64,000 nt of DNA, taken from NCBI GenBank assembly GCA_021636625.1, contig JAJWLX010000001.1, positions 129,154 to 193,153 of the forward strand. Direction: 5' to 3'. The notes under the pieces are model-generated. The model searched no databases, was not told the origin of the DNA, and saw nothing but the letters and a program-made list of their open reading frames with translations. The translations under genes and the position numbers were made by a program. How positions within the stretch are numbered: position 1 is the first letter of the stretch; each line of letters starts with the position of its first letter. Below, piece by piece: positions 9,705 to 17,688 of the stretch. The DNA is from Prevotella sp. (GTDB lineage Bacteria > Bacteroidota > Bacteroidia > Bacteroidales > Bacteroidaceae).

Positions 9705-10112
9705 TTAATTGTTACTGTATTGTTCTGTTGTATAGCCTCTGAGCAGGTTGACATCTCTTTTTATCTGATAGGTCTTGCCATCTGCTCCTTTTGCCTTGAC
9801 CAGACAGAAATAGACCCCCTCCTTAACCGGCTTTCCATTGTATGTTCCATCCCATCCTGTGGCAGGGTCGCTCCACTCAAAGAGTTTCTGTCCCCACCTA
9901 TTATATATATAGGCGTGAAACTCCTTGATGTTCTGGTAACCCTCCTTGGGCTTGTAGATGTCGTTGATGCCATCTCCGTTTGGCGAGAATGCGTTCGGCA
10001 TCAGAAGGACACTGGTCTTTGTGTCTTCCTCATCTCCGATTTCTTCCTGTGCCATCAATGGAGGGGTAAAAAGTGCCAATAAGGCACCAAGTAATCCTAT
10101 TTTTTGTCTCAT
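9705..10112 (-). CDS. Stand-alone gliding motility-associated (T9SS type B) C-terminal domain protein
   Basis: 135 aa: a signal peptide (cleavage after PLMAQ), about 20 acidic residues, then a single domain NAFSPNGDGINDIYKP...YIYNRWGQKLFEW...GWDGTYNGKPVKEGVYF. That is the CHU_C/gliding-motility C-terminal domain used as a type IX secretion sorting signal. Such domains normally end proteins of many hundreds of residues; here almost nothing precedes it. A minus-strand -7 element (CAAAGATA on plus at 10130-10137) lies upstream. Downstream uvrA starts 18 bp after its stop. It may be a relic of a larger protein or a genuine small secreted domain. Confidence 0.82.
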   Translation of the reverse strand: MRQKIGLLGALLALFTPPLMAQEEIGDEEDTKTSVLLMPNAFSPNGDGINDIYKPKEGYQNIKEFHAYIYNRWGQKLFEWSDPATGWDGTYNGKPVKEGVYFCLVKAKGADGKTYQIKRDVNLLRGYTTEQYSNN

Positions 10113-10259
10113 TTTGCAAATTATTTGTGCAAAGATAATAAAAAGCTGAGAGATATTGCGCTAGATGCGAGATTTTTTGTATTTTTGCAGGAGAAAACTT
10201 TAAATCATGTCGGTTACGGCAAGATTTTAGGATCATATAAACATTAAAAACAGGAAGAT

Positions 10260-11666
10260 ATGAAAAGAAACATAAGATATTTCTTGATGATTGTGGGGCT
10301 CATGCTCAGTGTTGGTATCTTTGCTCAGACAACGAAATGGCGAGACATCTACACAGTGAAGAAAAAGGATACTATTTTTGGTATTGCCAATAAGTATGGA
10401 TTGAGTCTGCCGGAACTGATGGAGGCAAACCCTGAGATGAAGCAGGAAGGTTACATGCTCCAGAAGGGAGCTACTCTCTTTATTCCTTTCGCCAACGACC
10501 AGCAGAATCCTAATGCGCCTAAAAAGGCACAGAAGGAGGATAAGAATGCTGTTGCTTCCAGCAAACCGGCTGTAGCAGGAACCGCTGCCGCTCAGCAGAA
10601 GGTGGCGGCTAGTGATGCGGTGAAGATTGGCGTGATGTTGCCTTTGCATGATGTGGATGGTGATGGCAAGCGTATGGTGGAGTATTATCGTGGACTCCTG
10701 ATGGCTTGCAATTATCTGAAAAAGAAGGGCATCTCTATCGATGTGCATGCATGGAACGTGCCGATAGACGCTGATATCCGCGCCACCTTGTTGCAGGAGG
10801 GAGCCAATACATGTGATATCATCTTCGGTCCGCTTTATTCCAAGCAGGTGGCTCCGCTTGCCGGCTTCTGCAAGACCTATGGCATCAAGCTCGTGATTCC
10901 TTTCTCCATCAGCGGTGACGATGTGGAGCGCAACAAGGAAATCTTCCAGGTATATCAGAGTCCTGAAACATTGAACGAATGCACCATCAAGGCTTTCCTG
11001 AACAGATTTACCAATGTGCATCCAATATTTGTAGATTGCAATGATTCTACTTCTCGTAAGGGAGCTTTCACTTTCGGACTTCGCAAGGAGTTGGAGAAGA
11101 GAAACATCAACTATAGTATCACCAATGTGAGCTCAAGCATCGACCAGTTTGCCAAGGCTTTCCTGCCAAGCAAGCAGAATGTGGTAATCCTGAATACGGG
11201 TCGTTCGCCACAGTTGACAGCCGTGCTCAACAAATTGGATGAGTTTGACAGCAAGTATCCGGGTGCATCTATCTCGCTCTTCGGCTATACAGAGTGGTTG
11301 ATGTATGCCAAGTACAATCTGGAGCGATTCTATAAGTACGATACTTATATCCCTTCTACCTTCTATTACAATCCGGTAGCCGAAAGAACGCAGAACTTGG
11401 AGAAGGCATACGAGGGATGGTTCCATCAGCCGATGATGATTGCGCAGCCTCGCTTCGCCATCACGGGTTATGATCATGGTATGTTCTTCATCCAGGGTAT
11501 CAAGAAGAAGGGCAAGGAGTTTACGGGTGAACGCCAGCAGGTGAACTATCAGCCAGTACAGACTCCATTGCATTTCGTGAAAACGACAAAGGGTGGATAC
11601 AAGAACAAGAACTTCCAGTTGATTCACTACACCTTCAATCACCAGATTGAATCTGTGAATTACTAG
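10260..11666 (+). CDS. LysM domain fused to periplasmic-binding-protein-like domain
   Basis: 468 aa with a signal peptide (MKRNIRYFLMIVGLMLSVGIFAQ). Residues about 28-75 are a LysM peptidoglycan-binding repeat (YTVKKKDTIFGIANKYGLSLPELMEANP). An Ala/Lys/Gln-rich linker follows, then from about residue 120 a type I periplasmic-binding fold (VKIGVMLPLHDVDGDGKRMVEYYRGLLMA, later FGPLYSKQVAPLA). This combination occurs in Bacteroidota as wall-tethered, branched-chain amino-acid-receptor-like proteins with no cognate ABC permease, as here. A -7 element TATTTTTG at 10180-10187 lies upstream. It leads a run with an outer-membrane protein and a carrier; ligand unknown. Confidence 0.85.
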   Translation: MKRNIRYFLMIVGLMLSVGIFAQTTKWRDIYTVKKKDTIFGIANKYGLSLPELMEANPEMKQEGYMLQKGATLFIPFANDQQNPNAPKKAQKEDKNAVASSKPAVAGTAAAQQKVAASDAVKIGVMLPLHDVDGDGKRMVEYYRGLLMACNYLKKKGISIDVHAWNVPIDADIRATLLQEGANTCDIIFGPLYSKQVAPLAGFCKTYGIKLVIPFSISGDDVERNKEIFQVYQSPETLNECTIKAFLNRFTNVHPIFVDCNDSTSRKGAFTFGLRKELEKRNINYSITNVSSSIDQFAKAFLPSKQNVVILNTGRSPQLTAVLNKLDEFDSKYPGASISLFGYTEWLMYAKYNLERFYKYDTYIPSTFYYNPVAERTQNLEKAYEGWFHQPMMIAQPRFAITGYDHGMFFIQGIKKKGKEFTGERQQVNYQPVQTPLHFVKTTKGGYKNKNFQLIHYTFNHQIESVNY

Positions 11667-11713
11667 GACCGGTAGTTTTTTATAGTTAATCGTTTATAGT
11701 AAGAAAAGAAAGA

Positions 11714-12484
11714 ATGAATAAAGTCAAGATAGGGGCGCTGTTGATGGGACTTCTCCTTTGGGGAGGACTCTCGGCACAGGCTCAGATAGGTGAGCATCGC
11801 AACGATTTTTCCATCGGATTCAACGGTGGCTATGTGCTCAGCTCTGTAGGATTCGAACCGGAGGTTCAGCAGAAGCAGCATGGAGGAATGACTGCCGGAC
11901 TCTCGATGAAATATACTTGCGAGAAGTACTTCAAGACCATCTGTTCCATCTATGCAGAGGTCAACTATGCCAAGGTGGGATGGAAAGAGGATATTCTCGA
12001 CATCGACAACCAGCCTGTCATCATCACCGAAACCAAGCAGCCGATGGCTTACAGCCGTACCATCAATTATATCCAGGTACCTGTTTTCGCTCACTTGGCT
12101 TGGGGTAGGGAAGAGAGAGGCTTGAACATCTTCGTGAATGCCGGACCGCAGTTCGGACTCTACCTTAACGATTCTCAGACTACCAACTTCGACGTGAAGA
12201 ATATGCCTAAGACTGATAATGACCGGGTAAGTATGGTTGTGGCACAAGATACGATGGCGGTAGAGAATAAGCTGGATTATGGTATCGCCCTGGGTTTGGG
12301 TGCAGAGTATAGCATCCCGAAAGTGGGACATTTTCTGGCTGAGGCTCGCTATTATTATGGATTGGGCAATATCTATGGTTCATCCAAACGAGATTATTTC
12401 GGAAAAAGTAACTACGGACAGATCGTGTTCAAGGTATCTTATCTCTTTGATATTTCAAGAACGAAGAATGTGAAGAGAAAGTAA
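11714..12484 (+). CDS. Porin-family outer-membrane beta-barrel protein
   Basis: 256 aa with a signal peptide ending LSAQAQ and alternating hydrophobic strands through to a C-terminal YLFDI-type strand plus basic tail. FSIGFNGGYVLSSVGFEP near the start, and FVNAGPQFGLYL and YGIALGLGAEY later, resemble the PorT/outer-membrane beta-barrel (OMP_b-brl) families of Bacteroidota. It begins 47 bp after the LysM fusion gene and 40 bp before the MFS gene, on the same strand, so the three may be one transcript. Whether it helps the type IX secretion system or is a simple barrel cannot be told. Confidence 0.75.
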   Translation: MNKVKIGALLMGLLLWGGLSAQAQIGEHRNDFSIGFNGGYVLSSVGFEPEVQQKQHGGMTAGLSMKYTCEKYFKTICSIYAEVNYAKVGWKEDILDIDNQPVIITETKQPMAYSRTINYIQVPVFAHLAWGREERGLNIFVNAGPQFGLYLNDSQTTNFDVKNMPKTDNDRVSMVVAQDTMAVENKLDYGIALGLGAEYSIPKVGHFLAEARYYYGLGNIYGSSKRDYFGKSNYGQIVFKVSYLFDISRTKNVKRK

Positions 12485-12524
12485 CTTCCGACAATGGTTA
12501 TGGAAAAATAAGTAATAATATAAA

Positions 12525-13904
12525 ATGAGTACAACAGAAAAAATTCAGATGAAATTGAGCGACTCGAAGTCAGCTCGCTGGACCGCCCTCTTCATCGTGA
12601 GCGTCACGATGATGTTCGGTTACTTTTTTACAGATGTAATGTCTCCACTGGAGCCTCTCTTGACAGCTGCCAAGGGGGCTGAGAATGGTCTTGGACTCGG
12701 ATGGAGTTCGGATGAGTACGGCTTCTTCTCAGGAGCCTACGGATACTTCAATGTGTTCCTCCTGCTCCTCTTCTTCGGTGGTCTTATCCTCGACAAGTTT
12801 GGTATCCGTTTCACTGGTATCCTCTCTACTGTTTTGATGTTTGGTGGAGCCTTGGTGAAATGGTATGCTGTAGGTCATGAGTTTGGTGGATCGGTAGTAG
12901 TACCATTCTTCGGTACTTACAGTACACAGGTAGTGATAGCTGCACTTGGCTTTGCTATCTATGGCGTGGGCTGCGAGATATGCGGTATCACAGTGAGCAA
13001 GGTCATTGTGAAGTGGTTTACGGGTCATGAGTTGGCTCTGGCAATGGGAGTGCAGGTGGCTACGGCTCGTTTGGGAACTGCCGCTGCCTTGGGCTATTCT
13101 CTTCCTTTTGCAAAGGCAATGGGCGGTGTGTCTGCTTCTATTGCTTTGGGTGCAGCTTTGCTTTGCGCTGGTGTACTGGTTTATCTGGTTTATTGCGTGA
13201 TGGACAAGAAGGAGGATGCTTCTGCGGCAGCTGTAGCTACAGAACCGGAAGAAGGTTTCAAGTTTTCAGACTTGGGCGGTTTGTTCAAGACAACAGGTTT
13301 CTGGTATGTGGCATTCCTTTGCCTGATGTTCTATGCCGGTGTATTCCCATTCCTGAAGTTTGCTACCAAACTGATGATTTTCAAGTATGGTGTGGATGCT
13401 AATTTGGCAGGTCTGATTCCTGCGATGTTGCCATTCGGTACCATCTTCCTTACACCAATCTTCGGTAGCGTATATGACAAGTATGGCAAGGGTGCCACGC
13501 TGATGATTGTCGGCAGTTGTCTCCTGACTCTGGTACACGTAGTATTTGCCCTTCCACTCAACTCATGGGTGCTTGCCGTCGTGATGATGCTCATCCTTGG
13601 CGTAGCTTTTGGATTGGTACCATCAGCAATGTGGCCTTCTGTGCCAAAGATCATCCCAATGAAGCTCTTAGGAACTGCATACGCCCTTATCTTCTATATT
13701 CAGAATATCGGACTAGCTCTTATTCCTGTATGGATCGGTAAGGTGAATCAGGCTAACACGGATGCCAATGGAGTCATTGACTATACAGAGACGATGACCA
13801 TATTTGCAGCCTTTGGTGTGATTGCTATTGTCATCTCCTTCCTCCTCTTGTTGGAAGATAAGAGAAAGGGCTATGGATTACAGCAGCCTAATGTGAAGAA
13901 ATAA
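12525..13904 (+). CDS. MFS transporter
   Basis: 459 aa with about 12 hydrophobic segments and a central cytoplasmic loop (KKEDASAAAVATEPEEGF) as in the major facilitator superfamily. The A-like motif GGLILDKFGIRFTG between helices 2 and 3 and GSVYDKYGKGATL after helix 8 are the paired MFS loop motifs. The overall pattern suggests the MFSD1-like or organic solute carriers rather than sugar/H+ symporters, but I cannot fix the substrate. Start MSTTEKIQMKLSD precedes helix 1 directly. It follows the barrel gene closely and precedes a WG-repeat gene. Confidence 0.82.
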   Translation: MSTTEKIQMKLSDSKSARWTALFIVSVTMMFGYFFTDVMSPLEPLLTAAKGAENGLGLGWSSDEYGFFSGAYGYFNVFLLLLFFGGLILDKFGIRFTGILSTVLMFGGALVKWYAVGHEFGGSVVVPFFGTYSTQVVIAALGFAIYGVGCEICGITVSKVIVKWFTGHELALAMGVQVATARLGTAAALGYSLPFAKAMGGVSASIALGAALLCAGVLVYLVYCVMDKKEDASAAAVATEPEEGFKFSDLGGLFKTTGFWYVAFLCLMFYAGVFPFLKFATKLMIFKYGVDANLAGLIPAMLPFGTIFLTPIFGSVYDKYGKGATLMIVGSCLLTLVHVVFALPLNSWVLAVVMMLILGVAFGLVPSAMWPSVPKIIPMKLLGTAYALIFYIQNIGLALIPVWIGKVNQANTDANGVIDYTETMTIFAAFGVIAIVISFLLLLEDKRKGYGLQQPNVKK

Positions 13905-13912
13905 TACTAACA

Positions 13913-13947
13913 GGAGATTTCCCTTCCAAGTTCACGGGGGAATCTCC
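13913..13947 (+). other. Intergenic hairpin between MFS and WG-repeat genes
   Basis: GGAGATTTCCC and GGGGGAATCTCC form a strong stem about 10 bp after the MFS stop codon. No T tract follows (CATAAACTAAAAG), so it is more likely an mRNA processing or stability element, or a weak attenuator, than a full terminator. Confidence 0.45.
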
Positions 13948-13972
13948 ATAAACTAAAAGAAAGGAAATAACC

Positions 13973-14647
13973 ATGAACGCTACACCTGAATCATTGATTA
14001 AGGAATATGCTGACCCAATTGAGCAGCAGGAAATAGACAAGTTTATCTGTTCTGAAATGAGCAGACAGATTCACCGATATATCAAGGGTATGTCGGGAAC
14101 CAAGCAGGCTATGCTCAAGTTTGAGGAAAAGCTGGCGAGCCTCTCTGTCACAGAGAAAGAGAAGGCGATTGCCAAGTACATCGATTTGAATCGCAAGGCT
14201 TTGGATGGACTGGATCTGAAGATGATTCTCGTCCGTTCGGTGGCTAACTACTGTGATACCTTTCAGTATATGCTCGACTTTGTGAACGACAAGCGTAAGA
14301 TGGTGTTCTATTATCATCGCTTGAAGGAGAAGTATATCCGTTACCATGAGGTCTTCGAGGAAAACGGCAAATTTGGCATGAAAGATCATCAGGGCAACGT
14401 GATGCTTCAGCCTGTCTATGATTTCCTCCGCACTTGCTATATCTATAATGATGACCTGAGCATCATGCCGGTTATTGCAGAGAAGAATGGCAAGATGGGA
14501 CTCGTGATGCCTGACGGAAAGGATACCATCGTGGCTGATTTCCTTTATGATGAAATCTGTCTGAGAGATGAGTATCCATATTTCGAGGCGGTGAGAGACG
14601 GAGTAAACGGATTGATCGATAAGTTCGGAAACTTCGTTAACAATTAA
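13973..14647 (+). CDS. WG-repeat-like protein, function unknown
   Basis: 224 aa, no signal peptide. Residues 1-115 are a helical, charged region with no recognised motif. From about residue 125 there are three degenerate WG-type beta repeats (ENGKFGMKDHQGNVMLQPVYDF, KNGKMGLVMPDGKDTIVADFLYDEI, VNGLIDKFGNFV), in which a G-K-x-G-[LM] strand is followed by an acidic strand; the usual Trp is replaced by Phe or Met. WG repeats are common in uncharacterised Bacteroidota proteins and probably mediate binding. It is followed by repeats and a terminator shared with rpoD. Confidence 0.6.
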   Translation: MNATPESLIKEYADPIEQQEIDKFICSEMSRQIHRYIKGMSGTKQAMLKFEEKLASLSVTEKEKAIAKYIDLNRKALDGLDLKMILVRSVANYCDTFQYMLDFVNDKRKMVFYYHRLKEKYIRYHEVFEENGKFGMKDHQGNVMLQPVYDFLRTCYIYNDDLSIMPVIAEKNGKMGLVMPDGKDTIVADFLYDEICLRDEYPYFEAVRDGVNGLIDKFGNFVNN

Positions 14648-14657
14648 TTGTGAATAA

Positions 14658-14744
14658 AGCTTTTGCCCTTTCAGGGCGACAGGTTAGCGCCTATGACAAC
14701 CCAGGGTGTTGCCCTGGGCTAGGAGCTTTTGCCCTTTCAGGGCG
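14658..14744. repeat. Pair of GCCCTTTCAGGGC palindromic repeats flanking a CCCAGGG hairpin
   Basis: GCTTTTGCCCTTTCAGGGC occurs twice, ending at 14677 and 14743, 66 bp apart. Between them CCCAGGG (14700-14706) and CCCTGGG (14712-14718) form another hairpin. A related copy in inverse orientation occurs at 41898-41919. These look like dispersed intergenic palindromes. Confidence 0.7.
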
Positions 14745-14756
14745 TGTGTGTAAAAA

Positions 14757-14803
14757 GAGAAAGGGCAATCAGATTGGAATGAACCAACTGATTGCCCTTT
14801 TTG
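14757..14803. terminator. Bidirectional terminator between WG-repeat gene and rpoD
   Basis: AAAGGGCAATCAG at 14760-14772 pairs with CTGATTGCCCTTT at 14788-14800, with A residues on one side and TTTTTG on the other. A second hairpin (TCAGTTGTG/CACAACTGA) lies just after at about 14806-14827. Confidence 0.85.
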
Positions 14804-14923
14804 TTTCAGTTGTGGGTAACACAACTGAGCTTTATTTATTTTTCTCTCGTCTTCGATATGGATTGAATTCCTGTTTCAGAATTCTAGATTCTTGTTTCTT
14901 AATTCTTGGTTTCTGTTTCAGAA

Positions 14924-15799
14924 TTATCCCAAGTATTTCATCAAGATCTTGATCTTTCCGCTTTCACGGAGCTTGATGATACTCTTCTCGCGAATCTGGC
15001 GTACACGCTCACGGGTGAGGTTGAATTCGCTTCCGATTTCTTCCAATCCCTTCTCGTGGCAACCGATACCATAGCAGTAGCAGAGAATCTTGCGCTCGCG
15101 CTCCTTCAATACTGTTGCCAATACGCGCTGGAGCTCGCTCGCCATAGACTCGAAGTCAACACCCTTGTCGGTACGGCTATCATCACCTGATGCCATCACA
15201 TCTACCATCGCATTGTCATCGTCATCACTACCGAATGGAGCATCGATACTCATGTGGTGGTTGTCTGCCTTGATGGTCTGGTCAATCTTGCTTTCCTCCA
15301 TCTTGGTAATCTGTGCCAACTCTGCAACAGAAGGCTTGCGCTGGTTTTCCTGCTCGAACTTGCTGATTTCGGCGCTGATCTTGCTCAATGCACCTACCTG
15401 GTTCAAAGGCAGGCGAACGATACGGCTCTGCTCAGCAATAGCCTGCAGGATGCTCTGACGAATCCACCATACAGCGTATGAGATAAACTTAAAGCCGCGG
15501 GTCTCGTCAAACTTTTCAGCAGCCTTTACCAAACCGATGTTACCCTCGTCGATGAGGTCGGTAAGAGAAAGACCTTGGTGCTGATATTGCTTAGCAACAG
15601 ATACAACGAAACGAAGGTTTGCTTTTACCAATTTCTCTTTGGCACGTTCTCCCTCACGACCGCCTTTGCGAATCTTCTGGGCAAGTTCGATTTCTTCATC
15701 GATAGAGACCATAGGCTCTCTACCAATCTCCACCAAGTACTTGTCAAGTGCTTCACTGGAACGGTTGGTTATACTCTTGCTAATCTTAAGTTGTCTCAT
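14924..15799 (-). CDS. rpoD: Primary sigma factor RpoD/SigA (sigma-ABfr type)
   Basis: 291 aa, the short form of primary sigma factor found in Bacteroidota, lacking the long region 1.1 and non-conserved insert of E. coli sigma-70. Region 1.2 ([23 protein letters not shown]), region 2 ([49 protein letters not shown]), region 3 and region 4 ([25 protein letters not shown]) are all complete. It directs RNA polymerase to TTTG/TAnnTTTG promoters of the kind seen throughout this window. Convergent with the WG-repeat gene and divergent from the peptide transporter. Confidence 0.95.
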   Translation of the reverse strand: MRQLKISKSITNRSSEALDKYLVEIGREPMVSIDEEIELAQKIRKGGREGERAKEKLVKANLRFVVSVAKQYQHQGLSLTDLIDEGNIGLVKAAEKFDETRGFKFISYAVWWIRQSILQAIAEQSRIVRLPLNQVGALSKISAEISKFEQENQRKPSVAELAQITKMEESKIDQTIKADNHHMSIDAPFGSDDDDNAMVDVMASGDDSRTDKGVDFESMASELQRVLATVLKERERKILCYCYGIGCHEKGLEEIGSEFNLTRERVRQIREKSIIKLRESGKIKILMKYLG

Positions 15800-15876
15800 A
15801 AATATCTTTTTACCTTTCTTTTTTGTTTTAATCCAATATTTATACTGTCGGAATCCACCTTTACGGTTTCGGGCTG

Positions 15877-15884
15877 CAAAGGTA
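15877..15884 (-). promoter_or_regulatory. -7 element for rpoD
   Basis: CAAAGGTA on plus reads TACCTTTG on the minus strand, 78 nt upstream of the rpoD start. No clear TTTG lies 19-21 nt further upstream, where an A-rich run (T-rich on the minus strand) is found instead. Confidence 0.55.
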
Positions 15885-16010
15885 CAAAAAAAAACGCAAT
15901 CTTGTTGTAATGGAAATGGAAAACTTTTGCATTATTTGTCTGTTTTTTAGAAATTTAGGCGATTTTGAATATAAAAATGGTATTATGTATAACTATTTTT
16001 AGGCATTAAG

Positions 16011-16041
16011 TTTGAAATATGGAATAATTTGTGTATCTTTG
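16011..16041 (+). promoter_or_regulatory. Promoter for the peptide transporter
   Basis: TTTG at 16011-16014 and TATCTTTG at 16034-16041, spacer 19 nt. The leader to the ATG at 16100 is about 50 nt. Confidence 0.85.
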
Positions 16042-16099
16042 CACAGAATTTGCGAGAAAAGAATAACTAAATAATAAAATTATAAATAAACAAAAAATT

Positions 16100-17626
16100 A
16101 TGTTTGAAAATCAACCAAAAGGTCTATGGGCCTTAGCTTTGGCTAACACGGGTGAGCGTTTCGGTTACTATACCATGCTTGCTGTGTTCTTGCTCTATTT
16201 GCAGGCTAACTTCGGTTTTGAAACCGGATTGGCAAGTACAATTTACTCTACCTTCCTGATGATGGTTTATTTCCTCCCTATCATCGGCGGTATCGCAGCC
16301 GACAAGTTTGGCTTTGGACGTATGGTTACCACGGGTATTTTCATTATGTTCATCGGCTATCTTGTGCTTTCGCTTCCTCTTGGCAAGGACACGGTTGCTG
16401 TTGCCGCCATGGGTATTTCGCTTATCCTCATCGCTCTGGGAACTGGTCTGTTTAAGGGTAATCTGCAGGTGATGGTAGGCCGTCTCTACGACGAGCCACA
16501 GTATGCCAGCAACCGTGATTCCGGTTTCTCGCTCTTCTACATGGCTATCAACATTGGCGCTATGTTCGCTCCTACAGCAGCCATTAAAATCATGAAGTGG
16601 GCGCAGGAGAGTCTGAGTGTATCCGTAGAAGACTCATACCACTTCGCATTCGCTGTGGCATGTGCTTCGCTTATTGTCAGTATCGCCATCTACTATGCCT
16701 TCAGCTTCACATACAAGCACGTGCTTGCTTCTGAGACCAAGAGCAAGGACGACAAGAATCCGGTTAAGGAGACTAATGAGCTTTCCAAGGCTGAGACCAA
16801 GGAGCGCATCATCTGCCTCTGTCTTGTATTTGCTGTGGTTATCTTCTTCTGGATGGCTTTCCACCAGAATGGTAATACATTGACACTCTTTGCCCGTGAT
16901 TATACACAGAAGACTTCAGAGGGTCTGCAGTCTATGGCATTCGACGTTACCAACCTCGTAGCCTGCATCTTCGTGGTTTACGGTTGCTTCGGTCTGGCAC
17001 AGAGCAAGACTGGCAAGGGTAAGGGCATCTCTCTTGGTGTCATTGTTGCTGCCATCGCTTTCCTCTTCTACAAGTACAGCAACCTTGAAGGTGCCGTAGA
17101 TGTTGAGGCTCCTATCTTCCAGCAGTTCAACCCATGCTATGTAGTGGCATTGACACCAGTGAGCGTTGCTTTGTTCTCATGGCTCCACAAGATTGGCAAG
17201 GAGCCTACATCGCCAGAGAAGATTGGTTTGGGTATGCTCGTTGCTGCTCTCGGTTTTGTATGGATGGCTGTAGGTTCTATGGGGCTGGAGCTTCCTTTGA
17301 CACAGGGCAATCCTGCTACAGAGGGTACACGTGTAAGTGCTAACCTCCTCATCTCTACATACCTTATCCTTACATTCGCAGAGCTTCTGCTTTCTCCAAT
17401 CGGTATTTCATTTGTATCGAAGGTAGCTCCTCCAAAGTATGCTGGTTTGATGATGGGTCTCTGGTTTGGTGCAACAGCCATCGGTAACCAGTTGGTTATG
17501 ATTCCTGGCATCATGTGGGGTCAGAACTTCAACCTCATTGCCATCTGGGGTGTTCTCGCCGGTATCTGTCTGGTTTCAGCTCTCTTCATCTTCTCTATCA
17601 TCAAGAAGTTGAATCGCGTAAGCTAA
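16100..17626 (+). CDS. POT-family proton-coupled oligopeptide transporter
   Basis: 508 aa with about 14 membrane segments. The N-terminal ANTGERFGYYTM is the ExxERFxYY proton-coupling signature, and SGFSLFYMAINIGAMFAP is the PTR2 signature FYxxINxG of di- and tripeptide/H+ symporters. A charged loop (residues about 208-235, ETKSKDDKNPVKETNELSKAETKER) separates the two six-helix bundles, and helices 13-14 follow at the C-terminus. It takes up short peptides across the inner membrane. It converges on a DPP5-like peptidase gene, so peptide generation and uptake genes sit side by side. Confidence 0.92.
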   Translation: MFENQPKGLWALALANTGERFGYYTMLAVFLLYLQANFGFETGLASTIYSTFLMMVYFLPIIGGIAADKFGFGRMVTTGIFIMFIGYLVLSLPLGKDTVAVAAMGISLILIALGTGLFKGNLQVMVGRLYDEPQYASNRDSGFSLFYMAINIGAMFAPTAAIKIMKWAQESLSVSVEDSYHFAFAVACASLIVSIAIYYAFSFTYKHVLASETKSKDDKNPVKETNELSKAETKERIICLCLVFAVVIFFWMAFHQNGNTLTLFARDYTQKTSEGLQSMAFDVTNLVACIFVVYGCFGLAQSKTGKGKGISLGVIVAAIAFLFYKYSNLEGAVDVEAPIFQQFNPCYVVALTPVSVALFSWLHKIGKEPTSPEKIGLGMLVAALGFVWMAVGSMGLELPLTQGNPATEGTRVSANLLISTYLILTFAELLLSPIGISFVSKVAPPKYAGLMMGLWFGATAIGNQLVMIPGIMWGQNFNLIAIWGVLAGICLVSALFIFSIIKKLNRVS

Positions 17627-17646
17627 ATCTTAGAATTATAATATAT

Positions 17647-17683
17647 AAAAAAGGCTTGCTTCATTACGGAGCAAGCCTTTTTT
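17647..17683. terminator. Bidirectional terminator between peptide transporter and peptidase
   Basis: AAAAAAGGCTTGCT at 17647-17660 pairs perfectly with AGCAAGCCTTTTTT at 17670-17683 around a 9-nt loop, with A/T tracts on both sides. Confidence 0.9.
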
Positions 17684-17688
17684 ATATG

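Noticed and set aside
14650..14952. 100-aa plus-strand ORF after the WG-repeat gene
   Set aside because: It runs through two repeats and a terminator and into the 3' end of rpoD.
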